A stretch of 60,198 nucleotides of DNA, taken from NCBI GenBank assembly GCA_964505555.1, contig CAZDIO010000097.1, forward strand, positions 1 through 60,198, given 5' to 3'. Shown one piece after another: positions 17,280 through 24,190 of the stretch. The translations under genes were made by a program, and so were the position numbers. Source of the DNA: CAZDIO01 sp964505555 (GTDB taxonomy: Bacteria > Bdellovibrionota_C > UBA2361 > SZUA-149 > CAZDIO01). Each line of letters opens with the position of its first letter. Within the stretch, counting starts at the first letter, position 1. A model generated the notes under the pieces. The model was not told the origin of the DNA. It saw nothing but the letters and a program-made list of their open reading frames with translations, and did not search any database.

Positions 17280-18323
17280 TCATTCCGTATCAATAATCGC
17301 TTCCCCTTTTTCGCTTAACTGAAGCTTCTCAGCAAGATAAACCTTAAGTTCTTCCTTAAGTCGACTCTCGATTTGACGAATCCTCTCACGACTTAACCCA
17401 TATTTATCCGCAATGACTTGGAGCGTGACGGGTTCTTCTGAGAAGAGACGTGTATCAACAATCTCTTTTTCCTTCTCATCAAGGTTTTTCTTAAATTCCT
17501 CTACGGAATTTCTCACTGCTTGAGTGAACTGTTCATTAACAACGATATCTTCAGCTGAATCTTGCAGGGAGGGTAATATTCCATGAAAATCCTGTGAATC
17601 TTCATCGTCTCCAAGGGGAGCATCCACGCTGACATCAGGAAGAGCGAGGCGTTGCTCCATCTCGATTACTTCTGATTCTTTCACGTTAAGTCTTTCAGCA
17701 AGAAGCTTCGCCTCAGGGATGAACCCTTCTCGTTCAAGTTTCTCTTTTTCTTTGCTGAGATTAAAAAATAACTTTCGTTGTGCTTGCGTTGTTCCTATCT
17801 TTACCAATCGCAGATTGTTAATGAGGTAGCGAAGCATGTAGGCGCGAACCCAGTAAACAGCATAAGAAGGGAAACGAATGCCCCGATACGGGTCATATTG
17901 TTTCACCGCTTCAAGGAGACCGATATTTCCCTCTTGGACCAGATCCAAAAGATTTTGAACGTTTCGCTGATACTCTCTCGCAATGAGGACCACAAGACGG
18001 AGATTAGCAAGAACGAGGCGATACCCCGCTACTTTATCACCATGCTCTAAATAACGAACCGCAAGCGTATGCTCCTCTTCTCGGGAGAGGGCCGGAATAT
18101 GAGCAATCTCTGAAAGATAGCTCTGGAGAGGGTCGTAGCGAACGAGATCTTTTTCTCCACTTGATGGCTCAAGGGAAAAGGCAGGAAGTGGAAGATCACT
18201 CATTCCTTCAAGCTCAGGAAGCGAATCGAAATCAACAGGGTCTAAATCGCTGTCCCCATCGTTCTCAACGATCTCGACCTCTTCTTTGGGTTTTACTCTC
18301 TCTTTTTTCTTTTTATCTGCCAT
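17280..18323 (-). CDS. Sigma-70 family RNA polymerase factor, RpoH/SigB-like
   Basis: The 347-residue protein has an acidic N-terminus of about 60 residues and then the conserved sigma core. Region 2 includes NLRLVVLIARE, QEGNIGLLEAV and YAVYWVRAYMLRYL. Region 4 has a helix-turn-helix, QVIADKYGLSRERIRQIE. There is no sigma region 1.1 or large non-conserved insert, so it is an alternative factor of the RpoH type, not the housekeeping one. The start ATG (18321-18323) has its first bases inside the rsmE coding end, an 11-base overlap that suggests translational coupling. A longer frame exists but would extend into rsmE. Targets are unknown; heat or envelope stress is a guess from family and from the downstream peptidase. 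Confidence 0.88.
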   Translation of the reverse strand: MADKKKKERVKPKEEVEIVENDGDSDLDPVDFDSLPELEGMSDLPLPAFSLEPSSGEKDLVRYDPLQSYLSEIAHIPALSREEEHTLAVRYLEHGDKVAGYRLVLANLRLVVLIAREYQRNVQNLLDLVQEGNIGLLEAVKQYDPYRGIRFPSYAVYWVRAYMLRYLINNLRLVKIGTTQAQRKLFFNLSKEKEKLEREGFIPEAKLLAERLNVKESEVIEMEQRLALPDVSVDAPLGDDEDSQDFHGILPSLQDSAEDIVVNEQFTQAVRNSVEEFKKNLDEKEKEIVDTRLFSEEPVTLQVIADKYGLSRERIRQIESRLKEELKVYLAEKLQLSEKGEAIIDTE

Positions 18324-19080
18324 ACACCGCACTCGTATTATCTGTAGAGAGTTTTTGGAGAAGCCCAATCTGACCTAATATTGAACTTACTGCGATCTCT
18401 AGTCTAAGAATTTGTGTACCGACATGAAAAGGAACAAAATCATGCTCTTCAAAAGACCTCACTTCAAAATCCTGCCATCCTCCTTCTGGGCCTATTGCAA
18501 GTAGCGTTGGTTTTGAAAAATCAATGCTTTTGTTTCCAAAAAGTTCTGACAATCCAAAAACAGCTTGTGGATGCGCGAGGAGTCGGTTTCCTACAAAATC
18601 TTTGATATGCTGAAAGCTATCTTTAAAGCGAGGAATGATCACCACTTCAGGAACAAAAGTTGATCCTCCCTGTTCTAGCCCTAAGTGAAGGTAGTGTTCA
18701 ATCATTTCAGGTTCCAAGACCTTGCTCTGGAAATAACTTTTTTCAACCTTATCTGCCTTAACGAAGATAACCTTTTTTACGCCAAACATTGCCGATGTTT
18801 GGAGAACGACTTTTAGAATCTGTGGGCGAGAGATAGCAACGATCATTTCAATGTGCGCCTGAATGGGAGCTTGCTCAGTGAGGGAGACTTCCAAAGTAAC
18901 AGCGGAGCTATTTGCTTCAAGAACGAGGCCATATCCGGTAGCACCGTTTAATTGACCAATCCGAACTTGGTCTCCCGGCTTTACTTTTAGAACGTCGAGC
19001 ATGTGCTGGGAGCGTCGATCGTTTAGTGTCAACGTGGAATTGGAGCTCAACTCCTCTTTTTTAAATAACACCAAGTTCAT
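18313..19080 (-). CDS. rsmE: 16S rRNA (uracil-1498-N3)-methyltransferase
   Basis: RsmE methylates U1498 in the decoding region of 16S rRNA. The 255-residue protein has the PUA-like N-terminal part and the SPOUT knot with AIGPEGGW and LRLEIAV near the C-terminus, which bind S-adenosylmethionine. I place the start at the ATG at 19080. The upstream in-frame extension of 31 residues is very basic, unlike the family, and would overlap the start of glyS on the other strand. The stop lies inside the start region of the sigma factor gene, so the two are coupled. Pairing an rRNA methylase with an alternative sigma factor is not a standard arrangement that I know. Confidence 0.92.
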   Translation of the reverse strand: MNLVLFKKEELSSNSTLTLNDRRSQHMLDVLKVKPGDQVRIGQLNGATGYGLVLEANSSAVTLEVSLTEQAPIQAHIEMIVAISRPQILKVVLQTSAMFGVKKVIFVKADKVEKSYFQSKVLEPEMIEHYLHLGLEQGGSTFVPEVVIIPRFKDSFQHIKDFVGNRLLAHPQAVFGLSELFGNKSIDFSKPTLLAIGPEGGWQDFEVRSFEEHDFVPFHVGTQILRLEIAVSSILGQIGLLQKLSTDNTSAVYGR

Positions 19081-19164
19081 GATAATTCGCTTGCAGCTCT
19101 CTTTGCGTTCCTGACTCTTGCTCTTCACTAAAGTAAAAGGTAGTTTTTTACTATTTATCTTAAG

Positions 19165-20502
19165 ATGGGACATATGGAAATATCACCGAACATCTCTTCA
19201 TTAGACCCCGTAGTGTCACTAGCAAAACGCCGGGGCTTTATCTTCCCTTCAAGCGAGATCTATGGCGGCCTTGCTTCCTGCTACGATTACGGTCCACTGG
19301 GGGTGGAGTTGAAGCGAAATATTAAAGAAGCCTGGTGGCGACAGATGGTGCACCGACGAGATGATATCGTTGGGGTTGATGCTTCGATTATTATGCATCC
19401 TCGGGTGTGGGAAGCCTCAGGACATGTAAGCGGATTTACTGATCCGCTTATTGAATGTGGAAGTTGTAATCTTCGAATTCGGCAAGACAAGTTGCATGAG
19501 GAGACCTCGAAGTGTCCCAAAGAAAAAGGTGGCAAGCATGTGTGGGGTGAGACTCGGGCATTTAACTTAATGTTTAAAACAAACCTTGGCCCCGTTGAGG
19601 ATAGTGCGCACACCGTTTATCTTCGACCCGAAACAGCGCAAGGAATATTTGTAAACTTTCTTAACGTTGTTGATTCAACACGGGTGAAGGTTCCTTTTGG
19701 TATTGCACAGCAGGGAAAATCATTTCGAAACGAGATTACGACCCGACACTTTACCTTTCGAACCTGTGAGTTCGAGCAGATGGAGATGGAGTTCTTTTGT
19801 AAACCGGGAACTGACGAAGAGTGGTATCAGTACTGGAGAAAGGAGCGGCTCAATTGGTTTTTAAATCTTGGGGTGAATAAAGATCGTCTCCGACTTCGGG
19901 ATCACGCCAAAGATGAGCTTGCTCATTACTCAACGGCGTGCACCGATATTGAGTATCTATTTCCCTTTGGTTGGTCAGAGCTTGAGGGGATCGCTTGTAG
20001 GACTGATTATGATCTAAAGCGCCATACTGAATTTAGCGGGAAGCAACTTCTGTGGCGGGATCAAGTTACCAATGAAACATATGTTCCTTATGTCGTAGAA
20101 CCAGCGCTTGGGACAGACCGGGCGCTGATTACGTTTCTTGTTGATGCATATGTGGAGGATGAAGTTGAGGGGAATCCACGAACTGTTTTGAAACTTCATC
20201 CACGACTTGCGCCGATGAAAGTTGCAGTGTTTCCGTTGTTACGAAAAGACGGTCATCCTGAGAAGGCGCTTGAAGTTTATAAAATGATTCGGGAGAGCTA
20301 TACCGCGGTGTATGATGATAGTGGAAATATTGGGAGGCGGTACCGGCGGCAAGATGAGGCGGGGACTCCGGTGTGTCTTACGATTGATCACCAGACGCTT
20401 ACTGATGAGACCGTGACTTTGCGGGATCGGGATACTTTGACGCAGGAGAGGGTGAAGATTGGTGGGGTTGTGGAGGAGTTGCGTAAGAAGTTTGGGTTTT
20501 AG
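19165..20502 (+). CDS. glyS: Glycyl-tRNA synthetase, homodimeric (eukaryote-like) type
   Basis: A 445-residue class II synthetase of the alpha2 type. The start has RRGFIFPSSEIYGG and YDYGPLG, motif 2 lies around FRNEITTRHFTFRTCEFEQM and motif 3 around PALGTDRALI. The anticodon-binding domain follows (KVAVFPLLRKD to the end). This form replaces the alpha2beta2 enzyme in many deltaproteobacterial and Gram-positive groups. Two starts are possible, ATG at 19165 or ATG at 19174; neither has a strong ribosome-binding site. The gene is divergent from rsmE, and a G-rich palindrome follows 21 bases after the stop. Confidence 0.95.
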   Translation: MGHMEISPNISSLDPVVSLAKRRGFIFPSSEIYGGLASCYDYGPLGVELKRNIKEAWWRQMVHRRDDIVGVDASIIMHPRVWEASGHVSGFTDPLIECGSCNLRIRQDKLHEETSKCPKEKGGKHVWGETRAFNLMFKTNLGPVEDSAHTVYLRPETAQGIFVNFLNVVDSTRVKVPFGIAQQGKSFRNEITTRHFTFRTCEFEQMEMEFFCKPGTDEEWYQYWRKERLNWFLNLGVNKDRLRLRDHAKDELAHYSTACTDIEYLFPFGWSELEGIACRTDYDLKRHTEFSGKQLLWRDQVTNETYVPYVVEPALGTDRALITFLVDAYVEDEVEGNPRTVLKLHPRLAPMKVAVFPLLRKDGHPEKALEVYKMIRESYTAVYDDSGNIGRRYRRQDEAGTPVCLTIDHQTLTDETVTLRDRDTLTQERVKIGGVVEELRKKFGF

Positions 20503-20523
20503 GTGGTGTGGGTGTGGCGGGGA

Positions 20524-20641
20524 CCCGAGAATCGGGGAGGGGGATGTCGTGAAAAAAATACCACACGAAGAATTTGCTGTATCCAATTCATCAACGGCGC
20601 GGAGACGGTTTTTAAAGACCTCCCCCTCCCCGATTCTCGGG
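20524..20641. repeat. G-rich palindromic element, copy 1
   Basis: Perfect 21-bp arms at 20524-20544 (CCCGAGAATCGGGGAGGGGG then A) and 20621-20641. The interior, read on the minus strand, contains AAAAACCGTCTCCGCGCCG. The same core occurs inside the similar palindrome at 25714-25814. The element directly follows glyS and may serve as its transcript end, though there is no U-tract. The remaining stretch to 20790 shows no gene. Confidence 0.7.
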
Positions 20642-20790
20642 TGTTCTTGGGTTCGGGCTTGAGGGAGTTAGAGAAGTTTATGCGCATAGCCTCAAAGCGC
20701 ACTCGTTAGATTCGTTTAGAAATTACTCGGTAGCCTTCACCTTTCTATTTAAATTGGATGTTATATATTCGACGTGGGTAGATCTTGTCT

Positions 20791-20829
20791 GTCAACGCTT
20801 GACCTGTATTTTACAGGCGAGGCGTTGAC
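20791..20829 (+). promoter_or_regulatory. 5' leader hairpin of the 20919 gene
   Basis: GTCAACGC (20791-20798) pairs with GCGTTGAC (20822-20829), with an inner perfect stem CCTGTA/TACAGG around TTT (20803-20817). It lies about 90 bases before the start codon. A TATATT at about 20763 could be the -10 element. This is one of seven such leaders in the window. Confidence 0.5.
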
Positions 20830-20918
20830 GCCTGCGGCGAAAGGATTTTCAAGAAGGTAGCGTTTGGAGACATGCTGAGTATGTCACGCTGCTGGAGGAA
20901 CGTTTTGGGGGGTTACAT

Positions 20919-21266
20919 ATGAGCACAGGTGAACCAACTATTCTTTCTGTTCGAGTATCTCAAGGAGCAGTGACCATTGAGGTTCCTTACGATGATCGCA
21001 TGGGTCATTACCCTTTTGGTGGAACTCGTCACCGAACACGCTTTGCGCCGATCAGTAATGAGTTCGTCTCTGTGATCATGCGTGAAGCCAGCGGAAAGTT
21101 AGTGTTGAAGCGCATCCCACCATCGGCAGTAACAGCTCAAATGATTAACGGAGGGCGTCCGGGATTCATCTGGAACAGGAAAACGTTACGACTTCGTTCG
21201 GGTCCAATGCACTGGGAGGCAAAGCGTGCTGGCCCTCACGTTGATTTCAGCAAATTTTTCACATAA
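20919..21266 (+). CDS. Orphan protein of unknown function
   Basis: The 115-residue product is soluble, basic and mostly beta-like by residue pattern (alternating Val, Ile, Arg, Thr), with no signal peptide, no cysteine cluster and no motif I recognise. The ATG is preceded by a GGGGGG run at a usable distance. Codon choice (GCG, CGT, GTT-rich text) differs from the neighbouring glyS and the channel gene. It has a 5' leader hairpin and a 3' hairpin, and stands in a block of small genes between core genes, which suggests separate acquisition. Confidence 0.55.
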   Translation: MSTGEPTILSVRVSQGAVTIEVPYDDRMGHYPFGGTRHRTRFAPISNEFVSVIMREASGKLVLKRIPPSAVTAQMINGGRPGFIWNRKTLRLRSGPMHWEAKRAGPHVDFSKFFT

Positions 21267-21269
21267 CGC

Positions 21270-21297
21270 GAAGGGCACATCATTTTTTCTGCCCTTC
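21270..21297 (+). terminator. 3' hairpin of the 20919 gene
   Basis: GAAGGGCA (21270-21277) with TGCCCTTC (21290-21297), four bases after the stop codon. There is no U-tract after the stem. A second hairpin follows at 21299-21338: GAGGTTTG-T-CGCC against GGCG-T-CAAACCTC, with a single T-T mismatch. The pair may protect the transcript end instead of terminating on its own. Confidence 0.5.
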
Positions 21298-21474
21298 AGA
21301 GGTTTGTCGCCTTGGATATCCGCAGGGCGTCAAACCTCAGTTCTTAGGAGATGTTTGTTGCGAGAGGTTCGGCGTGTTTTTGTTCTTTGGTGTGGTCTGT
21401 GATACCTTGATTATCCAGCAAATTTAAACTTGTTCCATTTTTCATCATCAGACTTGAGTAGATGTAGTAAGAAC

Positions 21475-21555
21475 ACCTGGCAAAGAAGCATTTTAACGAA
21501 TGTTCGCTTTGTCAGGTGCGTTTGAGTCTAGTGAAACACCTATTTGATTAGGTGA
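21475..21555 (+). promoter_or_regulatory. Attenuator-like leader of the 21575 gene
   Basis: Four segments can pair in alternative ways. Segment 1, CACCTGGCAAAG (21475-21486), pairs with segment 2, CTTTGTCAGGTG (21508-21519). Segment 3, CACCTA (21538-21543), pairs with segment 4, TAGGTG (21550-21555). Segment 2 can instead pair with segment 3 (CAGGTG with CACCT). The 3:4 stem ends nine bases before the AAGGAGG ribosome-binding site. The layout is that of a two-state leader, but no ligand or leader peptide is visible. Confidence 0.45.
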
Positions 21556-21574
21556 ATTATGGAAGGAGGTTCTC

Positions 21575-22168
21575 GTGCAGGACGGTTCGAAAAATTCGCA
21601 GTTTGTTCTTTCTCGCGCGAAGCGTATTGGAGCAGGAAAAGGTCTCAAAGCAGTTTCGGCGTCGGTAACACAACGAAACCTTGCCAGGGCTGGGTACAAA
21701 AGAGTTGGCCATGGTGTCACGGACGATGAGAAGTATACCGTCTCGGTATTCAGTCAAGGCGATTCGGGAACTGAGGACATCGTTATGGTTAACAGCAATG
21801 TTTTTGCCATTCCGCGAGCGGCAGGTGGCATATGCATGGTTGTCCCTAAGTTCCCAGCAGAAAAAATGGCAAGAGTTTTTCCGCAAATGGCAAGGCAACC
21901 TCATCTCTTACGTTTCTTTCTGTTTAACTACTTTACGGTATTAAGGAAGCCGACAAGAACTCGTTTGCTGATTTACGTTTTTCCATGGGTCGGACCACTG
22001 ATTACTGGCAAGCTTGATGGTGCCTGTTTTGAAGTTTCCGACTTGAGGAATCTCGAACGGAACGCACCATCGAAATCGAATATCCGGTATGTGCGTGGTC
22101 ACTTCAAAAATGGCAGATTCGTGCGCGCAAATGTGCTCGGCGCTACCCAAGAAAAACCAGCTGTATGA
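21575..22168 (+). CDS. Orphan protein of unknown function
   Basis: The 197-residue protein starts at a GTG with a strong AAGGAGG site five bases upstream. It is basic and has a moderately hydrophobic central stretch around LLRFFLFNYFTVLR (about residues 109-122) and LLIYVFPWVGPLI (about 128-140), perhaps a hairpin in the membrane or a buried core. No family is recognised. The leader has switch-like pairing, and a hairpin follows the stop. With its neighbours at 20919 and 23630 it shares this structured architecture, a different codon style from the core genes and the lack of an operon partner. Confidence 0.55.
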   Translation: MQDGSKNSQFVLSRAKRIGAGKGLKAVSASVTQRNLARAGYKRVGHGVTDDEKYTVSVFSQGDSGTEDIVMVNSNVFAIPRAAGGICMVVPKFPAEKMARVFPQMARQPHLLRFFLFNYFTVLRKPTRTRLLIYVFPWVGPLITGKLDGACFEVSDLRNLERNAPSKSNIRYVRGHFKNGRFVRANVLGATQEKPAV

Positions 22169-22185
22169 AAATCCTCAATGAAAAC

Positions 22186-22221
22186 TGGGGTGGCCATAAA
22201 GAAGTGAGGTTGGCCACCCCA
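22186..22221 (+). terminator. 3' hairpin of the 21575 gene
   Basis: Perfect 11-bp stem, TGGGGTGGCCA (22186-22196) with TGGCCACCCCA (22211-22221), 17 bases after the stop codon. No U-tract follows. Confidence 0.6.
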
Positions 22222-22322
22222 AGTTCGTGGTTGAAGTAATGGTTTATTTGACCAAACGCACTTGTCTGTTTCGAGCTGTGTTAACAGAAGGAGATATCTG
22301 TTGTGTTATAAGCTAGAAATAT

Positions 22323-22580
22323 TTACCGATAAACTTCGCGACGATGTCCTATTTTGACGACTTCTACAATCTGGCGGTCATCGTCAATGCCATACACAAT
22401 ACGATAGTCTCCTTGCCGCACCCGATATTTTTCTTCCCCCGATAATTTTTCGTTGCCATGAGGGCGAGGATCTTGAGCCAAGGAATTAATACGCTTTACA
22501 ATCTGTTGGGCAATTTTCTTGGGGATTTTTTCGAGATTTCTAACTGCTGAAGATTTTATGAAGACATTATATTTTCCCAC
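22323..22580 (-). CDS. RelE/ParE-superfamily toxin
   Basis: The 85-residue protein has the RelE fold pattern: KSSAVRNLEKIPKKI at the start, DPRPHGNEKLSG in the middle, and YRVRQGDYRIVYGIDDD followed by KIGHRREVYR at the end. In RelE-type toxins the basic C-terminal residues cut mRNA in the ribosomal A site; ParE members instead hit gyrase, and sequence alone does not settle which. Here the closing His-Arg-Arg-Glu-x-Tyr is typical of mRNA-cleaving members. It starts at a GTG that overlaps the antitoxin gene end by 14 bases, so translation is coupled. Confidence 0.88.
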   Translation of the reverse strand: MGKYNVFIKSSAVRNLEKIPKKIAQQIVKRINSLAQDPRPHGNEKLSGEEKYRVRQGDYRIVYGIDDDRQIVEVVKIGHRREVYR

Positions 22581-22800
22581 GAGCCCTCAGTTTCTTAACC
22601 ACATTTTCGAATTTGAGGCTTGGCTCTTTTTTTGTTGATTCGAAAGCTGCCAAATCAATAGCATCTTCGGCGAGGCTTAGTTTTACCGCATTATTAACTA
22701 AGTCTGATATGGATTGATCCTGCTCAGCAGCTTTGAGTCTGAGGGCTTGATGAATATCTCCATCCAAATAGATCGTCGCTCTCTTTGTCGCTGTTTTCAT
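22567..22800 (-). CDS. Ribbon-helix-helix antitoxin
   Basis: The 77-residue protein begins with a ribbon-helix-helix DNA-binding segment, KRATIYLDGDIHQALRLKAA followed by SISDLVNNAV. Its C-terminal tail (about residues 50-77) is suited to wrap the toxin. Antitoxins of this class neutralise the partner and repress their shared promoter. The gene precedes the toxin and overlaps it by 14 bases, the usual type II order. The pair sits in the accessory block next to a decayed gene, which fits horizontal acquisition. Confidence 0.85.
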   Translation of the reverse strand: MKTATKRATIYLDGDIHQALRLKAAEQDQSISDLVNNAVKLSLAEDAIDLAAFESTKKEPSLKFENVVKKLRARGKI

Positions 22801-22887
22801 GATACAACAATAGCATTAAAACGTCATAACGTCAAGACGCTATATTCTTTCGCGGGAGATGTCTACGAAGTAAGCATTTTACGGTAG

Positions 22888-23235
22888 ACATTTTTATGGT
22901 ATCCCTTCGCTTTCAACGCTTTTCCCAGTTCAGGATTTCGTTGTGGGGAGAGTCATATCTGGGGACTTGCATGGACTGGGCGCGGCAAGATCGGGCAGGT
23001 ATTAGTCTCCACTGATGGAGGTAAGACCTACAAGGATGCAACTATTATTGACAAACCCAAGGAGCACCAGATGGTTCGCTGGAGTTTGCCATGGACCATA
23101 TATCGCTCTGGCCGATACGAGTTGATCTGTCGAGCGGTTACTCAGGGTGGAGCAAAACAACCACTGGAACCCTCTTTGAGTGATTGTGGATATATGACCC
23201 GGTTCTGTCAAAGGCACATCGTCGAAGTTCCTTGA
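22888..23235 (+). pseudogene. Relic of a sulfite oxidase-type molybdoenzyme (C-terminal domain)
   Basis: The frame from about 22951 to the TGA at 23235 encodes IWGLAWTGRGKIGQVLVSTD, then GGKTYKDATI, HQMVRWSLPW, YELICRAVTQ and GGAKQPLEPS. This is the immunoglobulin-like dimerisation domain of SoxC/SorA-type sulfite dehydrogenases. No start codon lies in the frame (a TAG precedes 22888), and the molybdenum-binding N-terminal domain is absent. It is therefore a truncated remnant. It still has a terminator-like hairpin after its stop. Confidence 0.65.
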
Positions 23236-23258
23236 GGATGCCCGCACGTTTTTAATAT

Positions 23259-23302
23259 GCACTACCTCGTTTCCATTGATGGCGCGAGGTAGTGCTCTTT
23301 TT
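23259..23302 (+). terminator. Intrinsic terminator after the sulfite-oxidase relic
   Basis: Perfect 11-bp stem, GCACTACCTCG (23259-23269) with CGAGGTAGTGC (23285-23295), followed by TCTTTTT. It is the only hairpin in this block with a clear U-tract. The gap from here to 23546 holds a TATAAT at 23361-23366 with a poor -35 and no gene. Confidence 0.75.
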
Positions 23303-23546
23303 ATTGTGACGCCAACCTTCCCTACAGAAATTTCCTAGTGCTTAGCTCCTTTGTCTTCTGTATAATAAAGTGTAGCTCCATAAGAGGGTTGGGAGCCTTT
23401 TGGGTGTTGTTCTTTGATAAGGGAACAAGGGTTTTTCATTTCATCTGATTCGTCTCGTGTCTAACGTGAGTTGGTAACTGGTGTCCCAGGACTGAGGCTA
23501 GACGCAACCGTCGCTATAAGAAGGATTTCTATTTAACTTCAATTCG

Positions 23547-23596
23547 CACTGTCATGCGTTGAAAAGCGTAACCGCGCCTTTCAACGCATGACAGTG
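23547..23596 (+). promoter_or_regulatory. 5' leader hairpin of the 23630 gene
   Basis: Perfect 18-bp stem, CACTGTCATGCGTTGAAA (23547-23564) with its complement at 23579-23596, and a 14-base loop. It ends 34 bases before the start codon. A TATAAT at 23361-23366 may start the transcript, giving a leader of about 250 bases. Confidence 0.6.
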
Positions 23597-23629
23597 TAGA
23601 GTCGGTTGGTCACAAATAAGGAGAATCCC

Positions 23630-24073
23630 ATGGTTGCAATTAATGTCGCATCGAGAGATCCGGAAGAGGTCGGGACAGAGGAGTTTCCTCACCGGCAGTT
23701 TCTGATGGTCGAGGTCGAGGGAGTTTCGCCTACCCGTTTTACAAGTACCCGCTTGGGGGGAAGGCGATTCTGTTTCATCGCGCGAATCGTCAATGGAGAA
23801 CTGTGGTATGGTGTGCGAGTGAAAAACAAGGATTTTCTGGTCCCAGAATTGCCAACTCGACACGCTGAGGTGGTGATTGATCGCTGTTTCGAAATTGTCG
23901 CAAACGGCGACAATAAGAGCGGCATACTACAAGTCACTGATACCAGAAGAGGAGGTACGACCGTAGAACTGGATCTGACCTTTACGAAAAACGAATGGGC
24001 ACTCACAACGGCGCGCAGTCGTCGGAGGGGAGTTTCACGAGAGGTCAGAGCACTGCGAAACGAGGCTGCATGA
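23630..24073 (+). CDS. Orphan protein of unknown function
   Basis: The 147-residue product starts at the ATG at 23630, with AAGGAG eight bases upstream. An in-frame TTG at 23606 would add eight residues but sits before that site. It is soluble, with an acidic N-terminal third, a beta-like middle (RFCFIARIVNGELWYGVRV) and a very basic C-terminus (TARSRRRGVSREVRALR) that could bind nucleic acid. No family is recognised. It has the structured leader and 3' hairpin of the other orphan genes. Confidence 0.6.
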   Translation: MVAINVASRDPEEVGTEEFPHRQFLMVEVEGVSPTRFTSTRLGGRRFCFIARIVNGELWYGVRVKNKDFLVPELPTRHAEVVIDRCFEIVANGDNKSGILQVTDTRRGGTTVELDLTFTKNEWALTTARSRRRGVSREVRALRNEAA

Positions 24074-24087
24074 CGCATTTCGCGTCA

Positions 24088-24118
24088 AAAGGCCAAGCTG
24101 CAATAGCGCTTGGCCTTT
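24088..24118 (+). terminator. 3' hairpin of the 23630 gene
   Basis: Perfect 11-bp stem, AAAGGCCAAGC (24088-24098) with GCTTGGCCTTT (24108-24118), 14 bases after the stop codon. Only three Ts close the stem and no U-tract follows. Confidence 0.6.
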
Positions 24119-24190
24119 GTCTGGAGGAAAAAATTCATTTGCTTCATGGGAAAGGTTTAAAAGCGACGGTCTGCGTTTAGAAAACTCAGC

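Noticed and set aside
22888..23235. Intact sulfite dehydrogenase gene
   Set aside because: No start codon and no molybdopterin domain upstream; only the C-terminal domain can be read.
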